Below are positions 1 through 6,548 of a stretch of 24,444 nt of DNA, in pieces (within the stretch, counting starts at the first letter, position 1; the number at the start of each line of letters is the position of its first letter). This stretch comes from Nitrososphaerota archaeon (GTDB taxonomy: Archaea; Thermoproteota; Nitrososphaeria; Nitrososphaerales; UBA183). Location of the stretch: the NCBI GenBank assembly GCA_029785685.1, contig JAFLZE010000016.1, positions 1-24,444 of the forward strand, in the 5' to 3' direction. The notes below the pieces were generated by a model that was given only the letters and a program-made list of their open reading frames with translations, made no database searches and had not been told where the DNA came from. The position numbers were made by a program, and so were the translations under genes.

Positions 1-77
1 CAGGCAGTTCCTGGAAGAGGTGTTCTACCCGGCCAGGGTGCTCACGGTGAACACCGTCTGGCTCCCGGACGGGGAGA
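1..77 (+). repeat. Terminal 77-nt direct copy of 1438-1514, probable assembly overlap
   Basis: Positions 1-77 are identical, base for base, to 1438-1514 inside the NusA-like gene; the next base differs (g at 78, a at 1515). The opposite end of the window carries another exact 77-nt duplicate. Identical lengths at both ends suggest overlapping k-mers of a k=77 assembly graph, not a biological repeat. The sucC frame runs open into this segment but the encoded residues stop looking like SucC there. Confidence 0.9.
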
Positions 78-462
78 GACAGCGACTCGACGTCTATCCC
101 CCCGGCCTTGGCCGCTATCGTCACGAAGGACCTGTCCCCCCTGTCCAAGGACACCGAGAGGTACATCTCTGAATCGTGCGGGAAGCCCTCCTCCAGCAGG
201 AGGGCGGACGGCTTCTCCCCGCCGATGGGGAGCCCGAAGATCCTCTTCGCTTCGACTTCGGCCTTGTCCGGCCCGTCCACCAGGGCGATGCCGCCGGCCT
301 TCCCCCTGCCGCCGGCCAGGACCTGGGACTTCACAGCCAGGGGAGGCTTCAGCGACGTGAACGCGGTCCGCACCGACGCGACGTCGCGGACCAGGGTCGA
401 CCTGGGCACCGGAAGGCCGTACTCTCGGAAAAGGTCCTTCGCCTGATACTCGTAAAGGCGCA
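1..462 (-). CDS. sucC: Succinyl-CoA synthetase (ADP/GDP-forming) beta subunit, N-terminal fragment
   Basis: SucC is the ATP-grasp subunit that, with SucD, interconverts succinyl-CoA and succinate with nucleotide phosphorylation in the TCA cycle. Reading leftwards from ATG 462-460, the protein begins MRLYEYQAKDLFREYGLPVP, then shows the ATP-grasp segment VKSQVLAGGRGKAGGI, a LLLEEGF strand and IAAKAGGIDVES, all in SucC order and spacing. About 128 residues (462 down to 78) are convincing, roughly the first third of a 370-390-residue family. The frame stays open to position 1, but the last 26 codons lie in the duplicated 77-mer and should be ignored. A TATA-like box at 486-495 sits about 28 nt upstream, consistent with a leaderless start. 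sucD, its usual partner, would lie beyond the window edge. Alba is divergent, 209 nt away. Confidence 0.85.
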
Positions 463-485
463 TAGCAGGCGCGCAAAGCCATGGG

Positions 486-495
486 GATTAAAGTT
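486..495 (-). promoter_or_regulatory. TATA-like box of sucC
   Basis: The minus strand reads AACTTTAATC here, centred about 28 nt before the sucC ATG at 462, the distance expected for a leaderless archaeal transcript. Confidence 0.55.
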
Positions 496-640
496 AGCGT
501 CTGGCTCGTCCCAGGGCAGAGCGGGCGCGAAGGCGGTGGACGCGGGCCATCTGGAAGCCGAACGGCGGCGCAGGGGCGCCATGAGACCGGCTCAGGGACC
601 CGGACCTGCCCGCGGCTCGATGGACAACATGTCCACAGCG

Positions 641-650
641 GATATATAGG
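641..650 (+). promoter_or_regulatory. TATA box of alba
   Basis: gatatatagg is the clearest TATA element in the window. Its centre is 26-27 nt before the alba ATG at 672, so the mRNA probably starts at or next to the ATG. Confidence 0.75.
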
Positions 651-671
651 CCGGGACGAAGCGACGTATCA

Positions 672-980
672 ATGTCCAACCAACCAGAACACGAAGAAGC
701 GCAACCACGCGAACCAAACACCATCTACGTCGGGAAGAAACCGACCATGAACTACGTCCTCGCCGTCCTGACCCAGATCAACAACGGATCCAACGTGGTC
801 ACCGTGAAGGCTCGCGGACGAGCCATCTCGCGGGCGGTCGACGTGGCCCAGGTCCTGACGAAGAGGTTCGCCACCGACGTGCGGGTGCAGAACATCTCCA
901 TCAACACGGAGCAGGTCAAGAGCACCATAACCGGCGGAATGAACAACGTCTCCTCCATAGAGATCAAGCTCGGGAAGTAA
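672..980 (+). CDS. albA: DNA/RNA-binding protein Alba
   Basis: Alba is a small dimeric chromatin protein of archaea that coats DNA and also binds RNA; lysine acetylation in the loop at its start tunes affinity in Sulfolobus. The 102-residue product has a short acidic N-terminal tail (residues 1-15), then the family core: IYVGKKPTMNYVLAVLTQ with the paired lysines 22-23 equivalent to the modified Lys of Sso10b, KARGRAISRAVDVAQV, and a final strand SSIEIKLG. The length is typical apart from the tail. The ATG follows a strong TATA box by about 27 nt, so translation is probably leaderless. A hairpin plus T-run lies about 60-115 nt past the stop. It stands alone, divergent from sucC and in the same direction as the NusA-like gene. 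Family assignment is secure. Confidence 0.95.
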   Translation: MSNQPEHEEAQPREPNTIYVGKKPTMNYVLAVLTQINNGSNVVTVKARGRAISRAVDVAQVLTKRFATDVRVQNISINTEQVKSTITGGMNNVSSIEIKLGK

Positions 981-1039
981 AGATCCCAGGAGACGGCCGA
1001 TGGAAGCCCCGCTGCACCCCGTCAGCCAGCGGCGGCTTT

Positions 1040-1096
1040 GAGGCCCCGGGGGGCGCACCAGGCGCTCCTTGCCGCAGGGGCCTCCGAACATTTTTT
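1040..1096 (+). terminator. Hairpin plus T-run after alba
   Basis: An 8-bp perfect inverted repeat, gaggcccc (1040-1047) and ggggcctc (1077-1084), encloses a GC-rich loop with a smaller gcgc/gcgc stem. A run of six T follows from about 1091. This resembles an intrinsic terminator for alba. The T-run is also the probable TATA element of the next gene. Confidence 0.45.
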
Positions 1097-1099
1097 ATG
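1090..1099 (+). promoter_or_regulatory. TATA-like box of the NusA-like gene
   Basis: attttttatg lies about 28-30 nt before the ATG at 1124, again fitting a leaderless start. Confidence 0.5.
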
Positions 1100-1123
1100 C
1101 GCGTATAGCGAGCGCCCTCAGAG

Positions 1124-1660
1124 ATGCAGCCAAAGCTCCCCATCTGCGCCTTCGACGCGAAGACAGGGATACTCTGCGGTAACTGCGAGGCGAGGCTTTC
1201 GAAGGGGGAGATAACGCATGCCGACGTCGATGCGTCCAGGGCGATCGCCAGCCTGGCCGACAGGTTCCCCGAGCTGGCCAAGGTCACGCTGAAGCGCGCC
1301 ACTGAGACGCGCGGTTCCTACGTGCTTGAGTTCGAGCGGTCCGATATGGCCTCGCTGAGGTCGAACCCGCAGCTCCACGAAGAGCTGGAGGGGGCGCTGA
1401 AGGGGAAGGCGTACCTGGTGGGGGCGGGGGTGAGCGACAGGCAGTTCCTGGAAGAGGTGTTCTACCCGGCCAGGGTGCTCACGGTGAACACCGTCTGGCT
1501 CCCGGACGGGGAGAAGAAGACCAAGGTCGTGGTCCCGGCCAAGAGGAGCGAGAGGAGGCTGGGGGACTTCGACAAGCTCAGAGAGACTGTCAAGCGCGCC
1601 AGAGGGATCGACCTGTTGGTTGAGACCGAGCGCGAGGTCGCGGCCAGCCTGCACTCCTAG
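1124..1660 (+). CDS. NusA-like (KH-type) transcription/RNA-binding protein
   Basis: The 178-residue product resembles the archaeal NusA-like proteins of TACK archaea, which are KH-type RNA-binding proteins often annotated as transcription elongation factors. Visible hallmarks are the start LPICAFDAKTGILCGNCEARL, with cysteines 8, 18 and 21 in a possible metal-binding C-x9-C-x2-C arrangement, and the later block VLTVNTVWLPDGEKK, which I recall as conserved in this group. No membrane segment or signal peptide is seen. The ATG follows a T-rich TATA-like box. The stop codon shares the tetranucleotide CTAG (1657-1660) with the convergent aspS stop. Bases 1438-1514 recur at the window start, an assembly effect. 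The general family is fairly secure from memory of the motifs; the precise molecular role is not established by the sequence. Confidence 0.6.
   Translation: MQPKLPICAFDAKTGILCGNCEARLSKGEITHADVDASRAIASLADRFPELAKVTLKRATETRGSYVLEFERSDMASLRSNPQLHEELEGALKGKAYLVGAGVSDRQFLEEVFYPARVLTVNTVWLPDGEKKTKVVVPAKRSERRLGDFDKLRETVKRARGIDLLVETEREVAASLHS
1438..1514 (+). repeat. Internal copy of the 77-mer found at the window start
   Basis: This is identical to 1-77 in direct orientation. Here it lies in a continuous, family-consistent reading frame, so this is the genuine copy. Confidence 0.9.
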
Positions 1661-2970
1661 GGCTGGAGCCTTTCCGGGTCCCTCGGGAAGAGCACCGCCT
1701 CCTTGACGTTCTCGATGCCGAGGAGCTTCGCCGCGAACCGCTCTATGCCGAAGGAGAACCCTCCGTGCGGGGGGACCCCGTAGCGGAAGGGCTCCGTGAA
1801 CCACTCGAGGGCCTTCGCGTCCATCCCCTTCTCCTTGATCTGCGCCATTATCTTCTCGTGGCGGTGCTCCCGCTGCCCCCCCGACGAGAGCTCCAGGCTC
1901 CCGAAGAAGAAGTCCGTGGACCTGGCGAACTCAGGGTCGTCGTCGTACCTCATGATGTAGAAGGGCTTGGGCTTGGACGGGAACCTGTTCACGAAGAAGA
2001 AGTCGGACCCGTGCTCTTCCTTGGCGTAGGCCGCCAGGACGTCCTTCGCCTCCTCGTCGAGGTCCTCCCCCCTGGGGAGCTTCTTCCCCTTCGACTCGAG
2101 GATTCCGTAGACTTCTGGGAAGTCTATCTCGGGGAGGGGGAGCTCCGGCATCGGGAGCTCGCGCTTCAGCAGGGAGAGCTCCCCGGAGCAGCTCTTGTTC
2201 GCCTTCTCTATGCCGTGGACCATCATCTCCTCTTCGACGCGCATCACGTCCTTTTCGTCCGCGACGAACCCCATCTCAGGGGCTATGGTCCTGTGCTCGC
2301 TCAGGTGGCGCGGGGTGTGCGAAAGCTCTGCCCGCCAGTTGGCCCCCAGGTCGTACACCCTGTCGAACCCCCCGGCGATGGTCAGCTGCCGGTGGAGCTG
2401 CGGGTCCTGCCTGAGGAACGCCTCCCTCCCGTAGTAGTCGATCTTGAAGACCTCGGACCCGCCCTCAGACACCCCGCCGATGATGCTCGGGGTGAAGGCC
2501 CTGATGAACCCGGAACCCTGGAGGTACTCCTCGAACCCCTGGACCAGGGCGTTCTCGATGGTGAACACCGCGGCCGTCTCCGGCCTGCGGAGCTCCAGGG
2601 ACCTCCACTCGAGGCGGGTGTCGAGCGCCGCCGGGGTCACCCCCCTCGGGTCAAGTGGGAGCGGGGCCGCGGCCCTGGCCACGACGTCGATGGACGACGG
2701 GAGTATCTCGAAACCCATCCTGGCAGCCTTGCTCTCCTTCACCTCGCCGACGCAGGAGATGACGTCCTCCTGGTGGAGCCCGGAGACCAGGGCGAAGAGT
2801 TCCGGTGGGACCGCCTTCTTGGGGACGGCCACCTGGACCACCCCCCTGGAGTTGCGCAGGAGGACGAAGCTGATCCCCCCGAGGGCCCGGACGTCGTGGA
2901 CCCACCCTTCGAGGCGGACCTGCCTGCCTACCCTCGCCTTGAGGTCAGCGGGAGAGAACGGCTCTTGCAA
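1657..2970 (-). CDS. aspS: Aspartyl-tRNA synthetase, archaeal type (possibly non-discriminating)
   Basis: A class IIb synthetase that charges tRNA-Asp, and tRNA-Asn if non-discriminating. An OB-fold anticodon domain (about residues 10-95, GRQVRLEGWVHDVRALGG) precedes the catalytic core: motif 2 at about 210-230 (NWRAELSHTPRHLSE, R213 and E215) and motif 3 near the C terminus (FGIERF at about 407-412), followed by ENVKEAVLFPRD. The frame extends far upstream, but that part overlaps the next gene and is not AspRS-like. I place the start at TTG 2970, about 27 nt after the TATA-like box at 2991-3001, giving 437 residues, the usual archaeal length. His25 stands where tRNA-Asp-specific archaeal enzymes have Trp, a hint of relaxed tRNA specificity. 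Stop codons of this gene and the convergent NusA-like gene share CTAG. Confidence 0.93.
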   Translation of the reverse strand: MQEPFSPADLKARVGRQVRLEGWVHDVRALGGISFVLLRNSRGVVQVAVPKKAVPPELFALVSGLHQEDVISCVGEVKESKAARMGFEILPSSIDVVARAAAPLPLDPRGVTPAALDTRLEWRSLELRRPETAAVFTIENALVQGFEEYLQGSGFIRAFTPSIIGGVSEGGSEVFKIDYYGREAFLRQDPQLHRQLTIAGGFDRVYDLGANWRAELSHTPRHLSEHRTIAPEMGFVADEKDVMRVEEEMMVHGIEKANKSCSGELSLLKRELPMPELPLPEIDFPEVYGILESKGKKLPRGEDLDEEAKDVLAAYAKEEHGSDFFFVNRFPSKPKPFYIMRYDDDPEFARSTDFFFGSLELSSGGQREHRHEKIMAQIKEKGMDAKALEWFTEPFRYGVPPHGGFSFGIERFAAKLLGIENVKEAVLFPRDPERLQP

Positions 2971-2990
2971 TGCGGGGGCTCGGGAGCGGG

Positions 2991-3001
2991 AGTAGAAATA
3001 G
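2991..3001 (-). promoter_or_regulatory. TATA-like box that fixes the aspS start
   Basis: The minus strand reads CCTATTTCTAC, about 27 nt before TTG 2970. The long upstream extension of the aspS frame has no comparable support. Confidence 0.5.
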
Positions 3002-3011
3002 GTTCGACGCC

Positions 3012-3371
3012 CTAGCCAGAGCGGCGCGTGGAGGGCGGCCTCTCGAGGGAGAAGAACGTCGCCGCGGCCTCCGGGCTGATGATCCTGATTTCGTAGCTCG
3101 CCGCTAGCTGTCTCGCGTCGTCGTCGGCCCTCTCTAGGGGACAGACCACGACGAGCGAGCAGCCCGTGTCGAGCTTCTTGGCGTAGGACTTCACCATCTC
3201 TGTGGTGCTGACGGAGTCGTAGATGTCGAAGGCGTAGAACCGGTCCCCGTCTGAGAAGAGGAGGTTGAAAGAATGGACCACCCCGGACTCCCCCTGGACC
3301 GCGCGCGGGACCACCGGCTTCAGCCCCGCCCTGGCGGCCCCCACTTCGAGGGTTAACTTCTCTAACTCCAA
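3012..3371 (-). CDS. Conserved-looking small protein, function unknown
   Basis: The 119-residue product starts at TTG 3371 (MELEKLTLEVGAARAG) and ends 41 nt before aspS. It is soluble, with no signal peptide or membrane helix. The alternating pattern GESGVVHSFNLLF, FYAFDIYDSV, LVVVCPL and SYEIRIIS suggests a compact alpha/beta fold. The G-x-S-G-x-x-H-x-F element and the D in FDIYD loosely recall restriction-endonuclease-like proteins, but I cannot show a catalytic triad and do not assign that role. Codon usage matches the neighbours, strongly GC in third positions, and the frame excludes the overlapping aspS extension. A TATA-like palindrome lies at 3404-3411. It is followed in the same direction by aspS, which has its own promoter signal, so co-transcription is possible but not required. 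Confidence 0.65.
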   Translation of the reverse strand: MELEKLTLEVGAARAGLKPVVPRAVQGESGVVHSFNLLFSDGDRFYAFDIYDSVSTTEMVKSYAKKLDTGCSLVVVCPLERADDDARQLAASYEIRIISPEAAATFFSLERPPSTRRSG

Positions 3372-3403
3372 AGGACCCTACGGGGCGCCCGGCCCGAGGT
3401 CTG

Positions 3404-3411
3404 CTTATAAG
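3404..3411 (-). promoter_or_regulatory. TATA-like box of the small unknown gene
   Basis: cttataag is self-complementary, so strand is set by context: the only gene start nearby is the minus-strand TTG at 3371, about 36 nt away, allowing a leader of roughly 10 nt. It lies just downstream of the cdvC stop. Confidence 0.5.
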
Positions 3412-3440
3412 CGATGTGGAAGCCCGGCACGTAGCCCGGG

Positions 3441-4676
3441 CTAGAGCGCGCTGAAGTTGTTCGTCCACTGCTGGTAGGCGCGGAGCATGTCCGGGGACAC
3501 GGAAGGCTTCCTCGTCCTCATTATCTCCTTGAAGTCGCTGATGTCTATGGGGCGCGGGGTCGACTCCTTGTCCAGGGCGTTGCCTGACTTGAACAGCTCT
3601 CTGACCACCCTCAGCTGGACCCCCTGGCAGATGTCCTTGATGTCGCTCCCAGAGTAGCCGTCGCTCAGCTTGGCCAGGGTCGCGGGCTCCACGTCCTCGG
3701 CCAGCGTCAGCGGCGCCGTGTAGAGCTTGAACTGGGCCATGCGCGCCTCGTTGTCCGGGAGGGGGACGAGTATCCTCTTGGCGAAGCGGCGGAGGAATGG
3801 CGGGTCCAGGGACCAGGGCTTGTTCGTGGCGCCTATGACGTACATGTGGAGGTTCTTCCCCTTGTCGTTGATCCCGTCTGTCTCCTTCAGGAACTGGTCC
3901 CTTACCCTCACCTCGCCACCGACCTCCTGGCTCCTGGTGCCGAGCAGGGAGTCTATCTCGTCGACGAACACTATCACCGGCTTGTTGTCAGCCAGCATCT
4001 TCCTGGCGTTGTTGAAGAGCTTGGCCACGTTCTTCTCCCCCTCGCCCAGCCACTTGCTCATGATCGACGCCGCGTCGACCGAGATGAAGTACCCGTCTAT
4101 CTCCGCCGCCGTGGCCGCCGCCACCATCGTCTTGCCGCATCCTGGCGGGCCGTAGAGCAGGATCCCCCTGGGCCAGCCCAGCTTGAAGAGGTCGGGGCGC
4201 AGGAAGGGGAAGACTATCGACTCGCGGATGGCCTGCTTGCAGTCCTCGAGGCCTATGACGTCGTCCCACTTGACGTCTGGTTTCTCTGTGACGACGAGCT
4301 CGTTGAAGGACGCCTTCAGCTGCTGCACGACCTGGGGCCCGGCCGGTGAGTTGGGGCTCGCCGACGTCGGACCGGGTGCAGCCCCGGGCCTCGCCGCCGG
4401 GGGGGTCCATTCGGCTTCTGTTGGTTGGTCCTGCGGGATCAGCCCGTGGGCCGCCTGTATCGCTTTGACCCTCTCCTGGTATGCCATGGCGCGCTCGGTG
4501 TACTGCTTGTTGAGCCTGTAGTCAGGGTAGAGGTGTACTAGCTTCACCAGGGTCGATATGGCCTTCTGGTACATCTGGATCGCCATGCCATGGGCCCCCT
4601 GCGAGTCAAGCCTGATCGCTTCCGACGCGTACTTCTTCGCGTCGTCTTCCAGCTCCTTGGCTGCGACCACGCTCAA
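3441..4676 (-). CDS. cdvC: Cell division ATPase CdvC (Vps4-like, MIT + AAA)
   Basis: CdvC is the archaeal Vps4 homologue: a AAA ATPase that remodels and disassembles ESCRT-III (CdvB) filaments at the division neck. The 411-residue protein has an N-terminal MIT domain (residues about 1-75, three helices rich in Ala, Lys and Tyr), a Pro/Ala-rich linker (about 85-115), and a AAA module with Walker A GPPGCGKT (176-183), Walker B VIVFVDEID (234-242), sensor IGATNKP and an arginine-finger region FLRRFAKR. The start is TTG 4676, and TTGA (4673-4676) overlaps the cdvB stop, so the two are translationally coupled and probably co-transcribed. The length is normal. The MIT domain is expected to bind an MIM-type motif in CdvB. 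Identification is secure. Confidence 0.95.
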   Translation of the reverse strand: MSVVAAKELEDDAKKYASEAIRLDSQGAHGMAIQMYQKAISTLVKLVHLYPDYRLNKQYTERAMAYQERVKAIQAAHGLIPQDQPTEAEWTPPAARPGAAPGPTSASPNSPAGPQVVQQLKASFNELVVTEKPDVKWDDVIGLEDCKQAIRESIVFPFLRPDLFKLGWPRGILLYGPPGCGKTMVAAATAAEIDGYFISVDAASIMSKWLGEGEKNVAKLFNNARKMLADNKPVIVFVDEIDSLLGTRSQEVGGEVRVRDQFLKETDGINDKGKNLHMYVIGATNKPWSLDPPFLRRFAKRILVPLPDNEARMAQFKLYTAPLTLAEDVEPATLAKLSDGYSGSDIKDICQGVQLRVVRELFKSGNALDKESTPRPIDISDFKEIMRTRKPSVSPDMLRAYQQWTNNFSAL

Positions 4677-5539
4677 CTCTCCGAGCCCCCCTCGCCGAGC
4701 TTGACCTTCCCCTGGGCCATGAGCGTGAGCATCGCCTGCTCCACCTCGTCTGAGGGTATCTTAAGGACAGAAGACGCGTCGGTTATGTCGACGTTTCCGT
4801 TGTGGATGGCCGCATACTGGAGCACCTGCTCCTCCGCCTCGTCAGGATGCGCGCGCGGCGGGTAGAGGGCGCCGAGTATCTGGGACGCGTCATCCTCCTC
4901 GTCGTCGCCGGCCTCGAGGAGCGGGGTCCTCTCCTGGAGCTCCGGGGCTTCGCGCTGGATCGCCCGCGGGGAGACCATGAGTGTCCGCTTCATCTCCTCG
5001 GCCCTCTCTTCGGCTAGCCTCCTTGCCTGCTCGATGAGCTCTTCGCCGTTGTCGGTCTGGATGTTCAGCTGGATGTCAGGAGACACGTTCCCCATCCCAG
5101 CCATGGTCTCGCTGAGGGCGCTGTTGATCTCGTCTGACGCGTGGTCCAGCGAGGGGGCGATCCCCTGGACGGTCTTGTTGACCTTGCGGAGGACCTTGAA
5201 GGCCATGCTCATGTGCGACATCACGTCCCCGACCTCAGCTATGCTCTCCAGCCTCAGGACCACCTGGGTCAGGGCGAGCTCGCTGGCATAGACCACCTTC
5301 CCCACCTTCCTGAGCTCGGCCCACTCGTTGGCGTAGACGTTCGCCTTGGACTGGTCCTTGGTCTTCATCGCCCTCAGGGTCGTGTCGAAGAGCGTCTTGC
5401 GCCTCTGCTCGACCCGGGCCCGGATGCTCTCCAGCTCCTTGCGGTGGTATTCAATCTCCTTGATCGTCGACGTGATCTTCGGCTTGATTGCCTCCTCGCG
5501 GCCTATACCCAGTAGCCTCAGAGGTGCACGGGCGGACAA
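4673..5539 (-). CDS. cdvB: ESCRT-III division protein CdvB with C-terminal winged helix
   Basis: CdvB polymerises at mid-cell and constricts the membrane in Cdv-based archaeal division. The 288-residue product has a basic N terminus and a Snf7-like helical core (about 15-150: KITSTIKEIEYHRKELESI, then VYASELALTQVVLRLESIAEVGDV). An acidic, Pro-containing linker follows (about 185-225, SPRAIQREAPELQERTP, a possible MIM region for the CdvC MIT domain). It ends in a small winged-helix-like domain (about 235-285, ILQ-type helices ending VEQAMLTLMAQGKVKLGE), the module that binds CdvA in Sulfolobus. The start is TTG 5539; the palindrome at 5553-5564 and an ATTATG element lie just upstream. It overlaps cdvC by four bases. 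No cdvA gene is in the window. Confidence 0.93.
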   Translation of the reverse strand: MSARAPLRLLGIGREEAIKPKITSTIKEIEYHRKELESIRARVEQRRKTLFDTTLRAMKTKDQSKANVYANEWAELRKVGKVVYASELALTQVVLRLESIAEVGDVMSHMSMAFKVLRKVNKTVQGIAPSLDHASDEINSALSETMAGMGNVSPDIQLNIQTDNGEELIEQARRLAEERAEEMKRTLMVSPRAIQREAPELQERTPLLEAGDDEEDDASQILGALYPPRAHPDEAEEQVLQYAAIHNGNVDITDASSVLKIPSDEVEQAMLTLMAQGKVKLGEGGSES

Positions 5540-5552
5540 ATACGCCGGCTCA

Positions 5553-5564
5553 GGGGTCGACCCC
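5553..5564. promoter_or_regulatory. 12-bp perfect palindrome upstream of cdvB
   Basis: GGGGTCGACCCC lies 14 nt before the cdvB TTG, next to a weak TATA-like ATTATG (about 5565-5570, minus strand). The position suits a dimeric regulator site overlapping the promoter, but a 12-bp GC-rich palindrome could be chance. Confidence 0.3.
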
Positions 5565-5721
5565 CATAATCACGGGGTTGGTCAACAAAAGCGATACAAT
5601 ATGGTGAATGTTTGTTTGAACTCTCAGGCCGTCGCCCTGATCGGGGGAGGAGCTAGCCGACGGCGCGCCGGGGCCGCAGGCCTCAGAGGAGGACACGCCG
5701 GAACCCAGTTCCCACTCGGGT

Positions 5722-5750
5722 TGGAGAAAATAAAGGAGCGAGGGCTCCTT
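5722..5750 (-). terminator. Intrinsic-type terminator after the cdvB paralogue
   Basis: AAGGAGC and GCTCCTT form a perfect 7-bp stem with a GAGG loop (5733-5750, plus-strand reading), beginning two bases past the TAA stop at 5752-5754. The minus strand continues TTTATTTTCT, a T-rich tail. This separates the paralogue from the cdvBC pair downstream. Confidence 0.65.
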
Positions 5751-5751
5751 C

Positions 5752-6405
5752 TTAGTAGGAGGCGCCCTCAGTAGAGGTTGTTTCGGCAGACGGGAGAGAC
5801 GAGGGGATGTCCGGGAACTTCTCGCGCATGCGAGTCTCCGCCACGGCTGAGGCCTCGGCCAAGATTTTCTCGGCGTCCTCGTTGGCGGCTTCGAAGTTGA
5901 GGGAGTATCCACCTACTGTCCCTGCGTCCACCAGGATGCTGCTGAGCAGACCAGAGATCTCGCCGATCTCGTTCTCGGCTTCCGGCAACACGCCCACCAA
6001 GCCTTGCTTGACGTTGCGTATCACCGACATGGCCGGTGTCAGGGTGACGACGATGTCGCCCAGTTCCGTGATGGTGTTGAGTCTGAGCACTATCTGCTCC
6101 AGAGCGAGCTTGGCCTGGGTGACCATCTTGTTCATCTTTCTGATCTCGGCCAGCTCGTTCGCGAAGACGGACGCGTGCTGAGTGTCGTGTTTCTGTAGAG
6201 AGCTGACGACCTTTGTGAAGATCGAGTTGTCTCTCTCCCTGAGTTTGGTGGATGTGGAGTCGAGTTTGGCTACTTGGACTTGGATTTGGCGGACTGCGAG
6301 GTCGAGTCTCGGCTTCAGGGGCCCGGGGCTCCTCACGGAATCCTTCACCCGAGTTCCGAAACTCTGGCTGTTTTGCTTTTCCCATTTACCTGCGAACGTG
6401 GACAT
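5752..6405 (-). CDS. ESCRT-III paralogue (CdvB1/CdvB2-like, no winged helix)
   Basis: A second Snf7-family protein of 217 residues, aligning by eye with CdvB: the core VFANELAEIRKMNKMVTQAKLALEQIVLRLNTITELGD matches the corresponding YANEWAELRKVGKVVYASELALTQVVLRLESIAEVGD region. It lacks the C-terminal winged helix and ends in a flexible Ser/Thr/Glu tail. Such paralogues (CdvB1, CdvB2 in Sulfolobus) act with CdvB in constriction and final scission. The start is ATG 6405, with a TATA-like box at 6451-6460, implying a leader of about 24 nt. A hairpin terminator follows the stop, so it is probably a separate transcript from cdvBC. Its codons are visibly less GC-biased than those of the neighbours. 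Confidence 0.9.
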   Translation of the reverse strand: MSTFAGKWEKQNSQSFGTRVKDSVRSPGPLKPRLDLAVRQIQVQVAKLDSTSTKLRERDNSIFTKVVSSLQKHDTQHASVFANELAEIRKMNKMVTQAKLALEQIVLRLNTITELGDIVVTLTPAMSVIRNVKQGLVGVLPEAENEIGEISGLLSSILVDAGTVGGYSLNFEAANEDAEKILAEASAVAETRMREKFPDIPSSLPSAETTSTEGASY

Positions 6406-6450
6406 AGGTAGCTTCGAGCCTCAACAGCCCCAAATTCTCTATGTGGGGAG

Positions 6451-6460
6451 TAGTATAATC
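6451..6460 (-). promoter_or_regulatory. TATA-like box of the cdvB paralogue
   Basis: The minus strand reads GATTATACTA, about 50 nt before ATG 6405. This implies a leader of about 24 nt containing a GAGG that could act as a weak ribosome-binding site. Confidence 0.5.
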
Positions 6461-6548
6461 TGTTTCACCAACGCATTAACTATTGTTCTTTTTTCTTGAC
6501 ACGCGGTCCGAAGCGAGCTTTTTCTGTCCCCGGGCCGGCGCGGCAGGC

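Noticed and set aside
42..482. A 146-codon minus-strand frame over sucC
   Set aside because: It is a different frame of the sucC fragment with shadow composition; the true frame gives clear ATP-grasp sequence from ATG 462.
2971..3468. N-terminal extension of aspS to 3468
   Set aside because: It overlaps the 3012-3371 gene, is Arg/Gly-rich frame-shadow sequence, and a TATA-supported TTG at 2970 gives a normal-length enzyme.
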